In this document: positions 1-4,772 of the stretch, in pieces | Layout of the letters: each line of letters starts with the position of its first letter | How positions within the stretch are numbered: position 1 is the stretch's first letter | Source of the DNA: Akkermansiaceae bacterium | Lineage (GTDB): Bacteria; Verrucomicrobiota; Verrucomicrobiia; Verrucomicrobiales; Akkermansiaceae | Direction: 5' to 3' | Assembly: GCA_014379305.1 (NCBI GenBank) | Contig: JACMMB010000160.1 | Location: forward strand, 1 to 7,776 | DNA: 7,776 nucleotides | Notes under the pieces: generated by a model | The model's input: only the letters and a program-made list of their open reading frames with translations | Database searches by the model: none | Told to the model about the DNA's origin: nothing | Position numbers and translations under genes: made by a program

Positions 1-482
1 CTCCGGGATGTGATTTCGCTGGCAGGCAGATTGTTTACGGTGGCTTCGGCTATGATTCGAGCATGATCGGAGGAGGAATATTCCAGGATGATGCTGCCGT
101 CTGCGATGGGTGCGGTATGGATTATGAGATGAATGACGGACGTGTGGCGTTTGAAGTCCTCCATCAGGCGTTGTTCGATGGCCATGCGGAATTTTTTTTC
201 GTGGCGTTCGATGAGTTTGACCTTGGTGGCCTCAGGGAGTGTTGCGGAAATTTTACTCCAGCGCTTTTCATTGTCATGATCCAGATCGAGCAGGAGACGG
301 GTGACATCGCCATGAATGAGCGGGGTGCTGAATTTCATGGCCAGACCCTGGGCGAGATTCAAGGCACCCGGCTCCCAGCCTGCAACCGAGGTGACAAGGT
401 CTTCAGAACCCTTGAACAGTTCGCGAAACGCCTCGGGGACGGTACAGGTCGCGTGGCAGCAGGTAATCAGAAAAGAAGGCAT
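1..482 (-). CDS. N-formylglutamate amidohydrolase-like protein (5' part, runs off left edge)
   Basis: This minus-strand gene starts at the ATG whose complement lies at 480-482. It gives 160 uninterrupted residues before the window edge, so the C-terminus is missing. The protein opens with MPSFLITCCHATCTVPEAF, continues with an AGWEPGALNLAQ segment (about residues 34-45) and IHGDVTRLLLDLDHD (about 56-70), and has a later VIHLIIHTAPIADG segment (about 116-129). This order (N-terminal TCxH strand, GWDPGA-like segment, TRLLxDL, then a [LV]HxxxHT strand) matches the N-formylglutamate amidohydrolase superfamily. Those zinc hydrolases release formate from N-formylglutamate in histidine breakdown, but many family members are not in hut operons and their substrates are unknown. 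No hut gene is visible here, so the substrate is open. No strong Shine-Dalgarno precedes the start. The gene is divergent from the pirin gene. The plus-strand frame at 63-524 is its shadow. Confidence 0.72.
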   Translation of the reverse strand, partial: MPSFLITCCHATCTVPEAFRELFKGSEDLVTSVAGWEPGALNLAQGLAMKFSTPLIHGDVTRLLLDLDHDNEKRWSKISATLPEATKVKLIERHEKKFRMAIEQRLMEDFKRHTSVIHLIIHTAPIADGSIILEYSSSDHARIIAEATVNNLPASEITSR

Positions 483-570
483 CGAGCCTGGATATTAATC
501 AATTCCGTAGGTGGCGCAACGTAGGAGATTTCCGGCCGGCTTGCGTAGTGGAATAGTTGAGATAAAATTC
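483..570. promoter_or_regulatory. Divergent intergenic region between amidohydrolase-like gene and pirin gene
   Basis: This 88-base gap must hold promoters for both divergent genes. On the plus strand TTGCGT (541-546) and TAAAAT (563-568) are separated by 16 bases and could be -35/-10 boxes. Transcription would then begin at about 575, almost on top of the second pirin ATG (577), which would make a leaderless message. An 8-base palindrome CCGGCCGG lies at 532-539. No operator of a known regulator was recognised. The assignment rests only on sequence resemblance. Confidence 0.3.
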
Positions 571-1287
571 ATGATTATGGAAGCAACAGAGCGTTTTGAA
601 ATCAAGCGTGCGAATGAGCGGGGGCACGCAAAGCACGGCTGGCTGGAGAGCCGGCATAGTTTTTCCTTCGGGGACTATTATGATCCAGAGCAGATGGGTT
701 TCCGAAGTCTTCGGGTGATCAATGATGACAGGGTTGCGCCGGGGATGGGTTTTCCGAAACATCCTCATCGGGATATGGAAATTTTTTCATATGTGCTGGA
801 GGGCCAGCTCGCTCATGAAGACTCGATGGGAAACAGGCGTGTGCTGAAGCCGGGCGAGATTCAGATGATGCGGGCTGGCTCGGGAGTGACGCACTCGGAG
901 TATAATCCGTCCCGTGTTGAGCCCGCGCATTTCCTGCAGGTTTGGATCGTGCCGAATGAGAAAGGCCTGGAGCCGGCTTACACCGAATGGACGCCGGAGG
1001 GAAAATCGGGAGGAAAGTTGTTGGTGATATCAGAAGATGGCCGGGAGGGTTCGGCGAAGATCGCGCAGGATGCTTCAGTCTTTTTATTGAAATTGAAACC
1101 GGGAGAGCAAGTGGAGCATGAGCTGCATCAGGGTCGGGGGCTATGGCTGCAGATGGCGTGCGGTAAGGGAACCATCGATACAAAAAATCTGGAGGCGGGA
1201 GATGCGCTATTTTCAGAAGCGGCGGGAATCTTTGCTTTCCAGGCGGGTGACGAAAATGTCGAAGCGATTCTTTTTGACCTAGGGTGA
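571..1287 (+). CDS. Pirin family protein (YhhW/YhaK-type bicupin)
   Basis: The product is 238 residues, typical for bacterial pirins. The N-terminal cupin carries GHAKHGWLESRHSFSFGDYY (residues 18-37), SLRVINDDRVAPGMGF (46-61), HPHRDMEI (64-71) and GSGVTHSEYNPS (103-114). His64, His66, His108 and Glu110 are the expected metal ligands, all present. Known bacterial pirins bind Fe or another divalent metal. Some show quercetin 2,3-dioxygenase activity and others act as redox-responsive regulators, so the biochemical role here is undetermined. ATG 571 is chosen over an in-frame GTG at 511 because pirin homology begins only a few residues after it. ATG 577 is an alternative. A weak GAGA (559-562) is the only ribosome-binding candidate. 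It is the first gene of a same-strand run with the YceI lipoprotein 38 bases downstream, then the ene-reductase and the FMN reductase, which suggests a shared redox-stress role. Confidence 0.93.
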   Translation: MIMEATERFEIKRANERGHAKHGWLESRHSFSFGDYYDPEQMGFRSLRVINDDRVAPGMGFPKHPHRDMEIFSYVLEGQLAHEDSMGNRRVLKPGEIQMMRAGSGVTHSEYNPSRVEPAHFLQVWIVPNEKGLEPAYTEWTPEGKSGGKLLVISEDGREGSAKIAQDASVFLLKLKPGEQVEHELHQGRGLWLQMACGKGTIDTKNLEAGDALFSEAAGIFAFQAGDENVEAILFDLG

Positions 1288-1325
1288 ATGCGCGCGTCTT
1301 TATATGGAATCTCAAGCTATAACTT

Positions 1326-1952
1326 ATGAAACTATCGAAACTTATTATGTTATCCCTAAGCGCGGTGATCCTTGTCGCCTGCGAAAATCCCGCTGACAAG
1401 ACCGACGCGGCGAAGGTGGGCGATGCAGTTGAAAAAACAACCACAACTGCTGCCGGCGGCGTGAAATATGTTTTCACCCCGGAGTCTGAAATCAATTTTG
1501 TCGGTTCCAAGGTGACGGGCAGTCATAAGGGTGGCTTCAAGGAATTCGAGGGCCACTTTTTTGCGAAGGATGGAGAGCCCATTGGCACGGACCACACGAT
1601 TACTATCGACATGAATTCGACATGGGCGGATGACGAAAAGCTAACCGGGCATTTGAAGAGCCCTGATTTCTTTGATGTGGAGAAGTTCCCTCAGGCTAAA
1701 TTCGAAGTTACCGAAGTGAAAAAAGAGTCTGACACGAAGGTGATGATCTCGGGAAACTTCACGCTACATGGGGTGACTAAAAATATTACTTTTCCGGCTA
1801 CAGTCGATAGCAGCCCGCAATCCGTGGAAATTGAGGCCAAGTTTGATGTGAATCGCAAGGATTTCAAAATCGTTTATCCCGGCAAGCCTGATGATTTGAT
1901 TCGCGATGAGGTCGTGATCGAGCTGAAGCTGGTGGCAAAATCGGAAGTTTGA
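1326..1952 (+). CDS. YceI family lipoprotein
   Basis: This is a 208-residue exported protein. Residues 1-18 form a lipoprotein signal peptide with lipobox LVAC, giving lipidated Cys19. Glu20 at +2 is not the inner-membrane retention Asp, so outer-membrane placement is expected. A Thr/Ala/Lys-rich linker (about 20-45) leads into a complete YceI lipocalin-like beta-barrel domain (about 47-206). Visible family segments are FVGSKVTGSHKGGFKEFEG (58-76), LTGHLKSPDFFDVEKFPQA (106-124), GNFTLHGVTKNITFPA (143-158) and FDVNRKDFKIVYPG (173-186). YceI-fold proteins bind long isoprenoid or amphiphilic ligands such as polyprenyl chains and quinones. A lipid or quinone-handling role in the envelope is therefore inferred, not shown. 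It lies 38 bases after the pirin gene and about 100 bases before the ene-reductase, all on one strand. No strong Shine-Dalgarno is visible before ATG 1326. Confidence 0.95.
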   Translation: MKLSKLIMLSLSAVILVACENPADKTDAAKVGDAVEKTTTTAAGGVKYVFTPESEINFVGSKVTGSHKGGFKEFEGHFFAKDGEPIGTDHTITIDMNSTWADDEKLTGHLKSPDFFDVEKFPQAKFEVTEVKKESDTKVMISGNFTLHGVTKNITFPATVDSSPQSVEIEAKFDVNRKDFKIVYPGKPDDLIRDEVVIELKLVAKSEV

Positions 1953-2043
1953 TTGCCTGACGTTGGAGTAACGCGGGTTGGGCGGACTTGCTGAAAGGGA
2001 TTCCTTGGAAGCCATCGGATACCCGTTTTATGCGGATGGATTC

Positions 2044-2050
2044 AGGAAAG
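2044..2050 (+). promoter_or_regulatory. Ribosome binding site that fixes the ene-reductase start
   Basis: AGGAAAG lies six bases upstream of the ATG at 2057. It is among the best Shine-Dalgarno matches in the window. It argues for 2057 rather than the in-frame TTG at 1988 or the ATGs near 2030-2036. It is also close to where family homology begins. Confidence 0.6.
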
Positions 2051-2056
2051 TTTTTT

Positions 2057-3115
2057 ATGAGCAGCGATATATTGTTTGAATCACTGAAGGTAGGAGCGCT
2101 TACGTTGCCGAATCGGATTTTCATGGCTCCTCTGACCCGCTGTCGGGCATCCGAGGGTAGAGTTCCGAATGACATGATGGCTGAATATTACGCCCAGCGC
2201 GCGGGCTTCGGTCTGATACTCACCGAGGCGACATCAGTGGATGCGATGGGCGTCGGCTACCCGGACACGCCGGGGATCTGGTCCGATGAGCAGGTGTCTG
2301 GCTGGAAGAAGATCACGGAAGCCGTACATCACAAGGGCGGTCGGATTCTCTGTCAGCTCTGGCATGTCGGACGCATATCCGATCCGATTTATTTGGGTGG
2401 GGAAAAGCCGTTGGCTCCCAGCGCGGTTACTCCGGCTGGACGTGTGAGTTTGGTGAGGCCGGAGAAAAATTTTGTCGAGCCACGCGCTTTGTCGGTCCCG
2501 GAGATCAGGGAAATCGTCGGGTTCTACAAACGTGGAGCAGAGAATGCGATGGCGGCAGGCTTTGATGGGGTCGAGATCCATGGCGCGAATGGATATCTGA
2601 TTGATCAATTTTTACAGGACTCGACCAACAAGCGGGACGATGAGTATGGCGGATCGGTTGAGAACCGGATGCGTTTCATGATGGAAGTGGTCGATGCGGT
2701 TGTCGGGGTGTGGGGTGCGGATCGGGTTGGAATGCACCTTGCCCCAAGAGGTGATGCACATGACATGGGCGATTCCGATTTGCGGGGTCTTTTCCTGAAA
2801 GTCGCGGAAGGGCTGGGAAAACGCGGACTTGCCTTCATTTGCGCGAGGGAGAATTTCAGCGAGCCGGCGGTCGGACCCTCAATGAAGGAAGCTTTCGGCG
2901 GGGTGTATATCGGCAATGAAGGATTCACTGCGGAGACTGCGAGAGAAGCGATTTCCTCCGGGAAAGTCGATGCAGTGGCTTTCGGAAAGATGTCGATCGC
3001 GAATCCGGATTTGGTGCAGCGATTTCGCACGGGAGTTGCACTGAATCCGCCGAATCCGAATACCTTTTACGGTTCAGGTCCGGGTGGTTACACGGACTAT
3101 CCCTTGATGGATTGA
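2057..3115 (+). CDS. Old Yellow Enzyme family ene-reductase (alkene reductase)
   Basis: A 352-residue FMN-dependent TIM-barrel oxidoreductase of the Old Yellow Enzyme/NemA family. These enzymes take hydride from NAD(P)H and reduce activated C=C bonds in enones, maleimides, quinone-like electrophiles and some nitro compounds in the cytoplasm. Visible family elements are LPNRIFMAPLTRCRA (17-31, with Thr27), Gln100 in CQLWHVGR (99-106), VEIHGANGYLIDQFLQDSTN (172-191) with His175/Asn178 for substrate binding and Tyr180 as the expected proton donor, RDDEYGGSVENR (193-204), and FGGVYIGNEGFT (280-291) followed by AFGKMSIANPDL for the FMN phosphate region. In place of the classical R(L/I)SP stretch it reads VGMHLAPRGDAHDMGDSD (224-241), so His227 stands where OYE1 and NemA carry an FMN-contacting Arg. 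This may be a subfamily feature. It precedes an FMN reductase by 21 bases, probably in the same transcript. Confidence 0.95.
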   Translation: MSSDILFESLKVGALTLPNRIFMAPLTRCRASEGRVPNDMMAEYYAQRAGFGLILTEATSVDAMGVGYPDTPGIWSDEQVSGWKKITEAVHHKGGRILCQLWHVGRISDPIYLGGEKPLAPSAVTPAGRVSLVRPEKNFVEPRALSVPEIREIVGFYKRGAENAMAAGFDGVEIHGANGYLIDQFLQDSTNKRDDEYGGSVENRMRFMMEVVDAVVGVWGADRVGMHLAPRGDAHDMGDSDLRGLFLKVAEGLGKRGLAFICARENFSEPAVGPSMKEAFGGVYIGNEGFTAETAREAISSGKVDAVAFGKMSIANPDLVQRFRTGVALNPPNPNTFYGSGPGGYTDYPLMD

Positions 3116-3136
3116 AATCAGGCAAGGAAAAGCATC

Positions 3137-3694
3137 ATGAAAAAAATATTGGCATTCAGCGGCAGCTTGCGGGCCGGATCTTACAATCAGAAATTGGTTA
3201 AAATCGCTGCGGCAGGGGCACGGGAAGCGGGGGCCGAAGTCACCGTGGTTTCTCTAAGCGATTTCCCTTTGCCCGTTTTTGACGAGGATTTTGAGAAAGC
3301 GGAAGGCAAGCCGGAAGCAGCGAAAAAGCTGAAACAGTTGTTCTACGATCACGATGCGCTGCTGATCGCATCGCCTGAATATAACAGCATGATTACCGGT
3401 GCGCTGAAGAACGCCATCGATTGGGTCTCGCGTGTCGATTCGGAAACCGAACAGCCGCTCTCGGCGATTTCGGGAAAGACGGCGGCGATCATTTCCGCTT
3501 CGCCGGGGGGTTACGGCGGATCTAGAAGTTTGGGTTTTCTCAGACAGTTTTTGGGAAATACAAAAGTGACCGTCCTGGATCACGAATTCAGCCTGCCGAA
3601 AGCGCATGAGGCGTTTGCGGATGATGGCAATCTGCTTGATGCCGATAAGACAAATGAGGTCAAGGCAGTTGGCCGCCTGCTGGCGGAGGCTTGA
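3137..3694 (+). CDS. NAD(P)H-dependent FMN reductase / quinone reductase
   Basis: A complete 185-residue flavodoxin-fold protein of the NADPH-dependent FMN reductase family (relatives include ChrR, YieF, azoreductases and SsuE). The N-terminal loop GSLRAGSYN (9-17) is the FMN phosphate-binding signature. SPEYNSMITGALKNAIDWVS (79-98) contains the family PEYN motif that packs on the isoalloxazine ring, and SPGGYGGSR (122-130) is the third flavin-binding loop. These cytoplasmic enzymes reduce FMN, quinones, chromate or azo dyes with NAD(P)H, and the substrate cannot be read from sequence. AAGGA at 3124-3128 lies eight bases before ATG 3137. The 21-base gap after the ene-reductase implies co-transcription. 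The pairing of two flavoenzymes with pirin and YceI points to defence against quinones or electrophiles, which is inference. Confidence 0.94.
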   Translation: MKKILAFSGSLRAGSYNQKLVKIAAAGAREAGAEVTVVSLSDFPLPVFDEDFEKAEGKPEAAKKLKQLFYDHDALLIASPEYNSMITGALKNAIDWVSRVDSETEQPLSAISGKTAAIISASPGGYGGSRSLGFLRQFLGNTKVTVLDHEFSLPKAHEAFADDGNLLDADKTNEVKAVGRLLAEA

Positions 3695-3808
3695 GTCTTC
3701 CACTCGCAAAGAAAAAATCGAAACCTTTGAATAGGGGCGATTCTTGCAAAGTCATAGATTTGGCAGGTTCAATAACGCGACTCGCCAAAAAACAAAAAAA
3801 CAGAAATC
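3695..3808. other. 114-base intergenic region with A-rich leader
   Basis: No gene is visible. A weak promoter-like pair, TTGCAA (3744-3749) and TTCAAT (3768-3773) with 18 bases between, could drive the small secreted protein downstream. The last 25 bases before that start are strongly A-rich (two A-runs near 3787-3799). Similar A-rich short sequences occur after ACTCGC at about 3702 and 3779. No hairpin terminator for the upstream flavoenzyme operon was found, so read-through into the next gene is possible. Confidence 0.3.
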
Positions 3809-4114
3809 ATGAAAAATTACAAAACGCTCATCATCGCCATGGTCAGTCTTGCGATGTTCGCTCCAATCACCGCCTCCGCGCAGCGTCATCACGATCGACG
3901 CGGCGGTCACTACTCGCAACACTCCGGTTACGGCGGACACGGCGGGCACTACAATCACCGGGATCGCAGACACTACGGTCACAATCGTCATCACAGACGT
4001 CATTATGACTGCGGACCCAATTATGGTTACGGTTATGGCTATCGTCCGTCCTATCACCGGAGGGTCTATTTTGTAGCACCCGGCTTTCGTTACGATTATC
4101 GCCGTTGCCGCTGA
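3809..4114 (+). CDS. Small secreted His/Tyr/Arg/Gly-rich protein
   Basis: A 101-residue protein with a convincing Sec signal peptide: Lys2/Lys5, a hydrophobic core LIIAMVSLAMF, and an ASA|Q cleavage site after residue 24. The mature part of about 77 residues is highly biased. I count 13 His, clustered as RHH, GGHY, HYNH and RHHRRH, mixed with Gly-Tyr repeats (YGYGYGY, about 73-78) and many Arg. There are two Cys (Cys68 and Cys100). No enzymatic domain is recognisable. Bias of this kind occurs in periplasmic metal-binding and surface or matrix-associated small proteins, so metal binding is plausible but unproven. No Shine-Dalgarno precedes ATG 3809, and the leader is A-rich instead. It is followed 16 bases later by a strong terminator, so it is probably a one-gene unit or the end of the preceding operon. 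Its nearness to a predicted metal-uptake pair is suggestive only. Confidence 0.85.
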   Translation: MKNYKTLIIAMVSLAMFAPITASAQRHHDRRGGHYSQHSGYGGHGGHYNHRDRRHYGHNRHHRRHYDCGPNYGYGYGYRPSYHRRVYFVAPGFRYDYRRCR

Positions 4115-4130
4115 ATCGATACCGGCAAGT

Positions 4131-4170
4131 AATGCCAGCACTCCTTAGGGAGTAGCTGGCATTATTTGTT
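4131..4170 (+). terminator. Hairpin terminator after the His-rich protein gene
   Basis: AATGCCAGC (4131-4139) pairs perfectly with GCTGGCATT (4155-4163), and ACTCC (4140-4144) pairs with GGAGT (4149-4153). The loop is TTAG and there is one bulged A (4154). A moderately T-rich tail ATTTGTT follows. The stem of 14 pairs is strong, but the tail is short of an ideal U-run. It separates the left gene block from the receptor/permease region. Confidence 0.75.
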
Positions 4171-4216
4171 AAATAGGAAATGACCTGCCGATTTTTCGCT
4201 ACTTGCGCGTTGCCTC

Positions 4217-4645
4217 ATGACGCTTCAGATTCTCTCCGTCATGGGATGGAGCGCCAGGATCAAACCCTTATACTTGTTGGCCATGTTCCAACTTGTGGCG
4301 GGACCCTTGGTGCTGTTTCAAGTAACTGTGTTGTGCAAGGTTGCGGTTCGTGAAGTTCCCAAGCACGGGATTGCGAGTGGGGTGTCGATGGCATGGAAAA
4401 GTGCTGAATTCCAAGCTGTCCTGGCTGCGGCTGATGTTCCTGCTCAGAGCAAATCGAAATCAGCACTACCAACGTCCGACCCGCAGTCGGATGCGGCGAA
4501 AGTGAAAATGCCTGTGGCGGCTTGGCGGGCCGTCCATTTTGTGGTGGTCAATCCGCCGAACCGATTATCTTTTCAAGATATCGCCCGGATGTGGACCCCG
4601 GCGCTGCCACTGCCACCACCCGGCCCCCCGCCGCGAGTAGGATGA
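4217..4645 (+). CDS. Hypothetical membrane-anchored protein with proline-rich C-terminus
   Basis: I do not recognise this family. The reading frame gives 142 residues. A basic N-terminus (Arg14, Lys16) precedes one long hydrophobic segment at about residues 18-43 (LYLLAMFQLVAGPLVLFQ onward), which fits a signal anchor or uncleaved signal. A polar linker rich in Ser/Ala/Lys (about 70-97) follows, then a Trp/aromatic stretch (AAWRAVHFVVVNPPNRLSFQ, 100-119) and a proline-rich tail WTPALPLPPPGPPPRVG. The chain after the anchor would lie in the periplasm. The gene has tandem stops (TGA TAA) and sits about 125 bases upstream of the TonB-dependent receptor on the same strand, so it may be an accessory of the uptake system. 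Start choice is uncertain: ATG 4217 and 4241 both lack a clear Shine-Dalgarno. Its plus-strand composition is partly G-rich like the left block, unlike the receptor gene. Confidence 0.6.
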   Translation: MTLQILSVMGWSARIKPLYLLAMFQLVAGPLVLFQVTVLCKVAVREVPKHGIASGVSMAWKSAEFQAVLAAADVPAQSKSKSALPTSDPQSDAAKVKMPVAAWRAVHFVVVNPPNRLSFQDIARMWTPALPLPPPGPPPRVG

Positions 4646-4652
4646 TAAGCCA

Positions 4653-4667
4653 CGGCCACTTCGGCCG
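4653..4667 (+). repeat. Short inverted repeat in the receptor leader (hairpin A)
   Basis: CGGCC (4653-4657) and GGCCG (4663-4667) flank a five-base loop ACTTC just after the stop of the hypothetical gene. The stem is short and GC-rich and no U-run follows. It may protect the 3' end of the upstream message or be chance. Confidence 0.3.
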
Positions 4668-4703
4668 CTGAAGCAAGGCCTGTTGGCTCTTTCGGAAACG
4701 CGG

Positions 4704-4724
4704 CGTCCCGGCTTTAACGGGACG
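4704..4724 (+). promoter_or_regulatory. Perfect 7-bp hairpin in the receptor 5' leader (hairpin B)
   Basis: CGTCCCG (4704-4710) pairs with CGGGACG (4718-4724) around the loop GCTTTAA, 48 bases before the likely receptor ATG. It is followed by AATTAT rather than a U-run, so it is not a typical terminator. A role in leader folding or message stability is possible. No known riboswitch consensus was recognised around it. If the receptor actually began at the in-frame TTG 4683, the hairpin would lie inside coding sequence. Confidence 0.35.
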
Positions 4725-4772
4725 AATTATCCGCCCTTCCTCCATGCTTATCGATCCACCGTATTCAAATTC

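Noticed and set aside
63..524. Open plus-strand frame of 153 codons
   Set aside because: It is antisense to the amidohydrolase-like gene, whose minus-strand translation shows family motifs. The plus-strand product resembles nothing and its composition is that of a shadow frame.
719..1510. Long minus-strand open frame (263 codons)
   Set aside because: It spans the pirin gene, the gap and the start of the YceI gene on the opposite strand. The product is a Pro/Ser-rich shadow with no motif.
1953..2043. Terminator between the YceI and ene-reductase genes
   Set aside because: Only short imperfect pairings (such as CCATC with GATGG near 2010-2040) occur, without a T-run at the right place.
1988..2056. 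N-terminal extension of the ene-reductase from TTG 1988
   Set aside because: A good AGGAAAG ribosome site sits six bases before ATG 2057, and family homology begins just after that ATG.
3752..4141. Minus-strand hydrophobic frame (129 codons, Ile/Val/Thr/Ala-rich)
   Set aside because: It looks like a membrane protein only because it is antisense to the His/Tyr/Gly-rich gene. The plus-strand product has a proper signal peptide and cleavage site, and the minus frame has no recognisable family.
4164..4216. Zur- or Fur-type operator upstream of the receptor region
   Set aside because: The stretch is AT-rich but I see no convincing palindrome matching either consensus.
4641..4772. Cobalamin or NiCo riboswitch in the receptor leader
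   Set aside because: The leader has two short hairpins but I could not find the conserved core sequences of either class, and the space is short for a full cobalamin riboswitch. A covariance-model scan would settle it.
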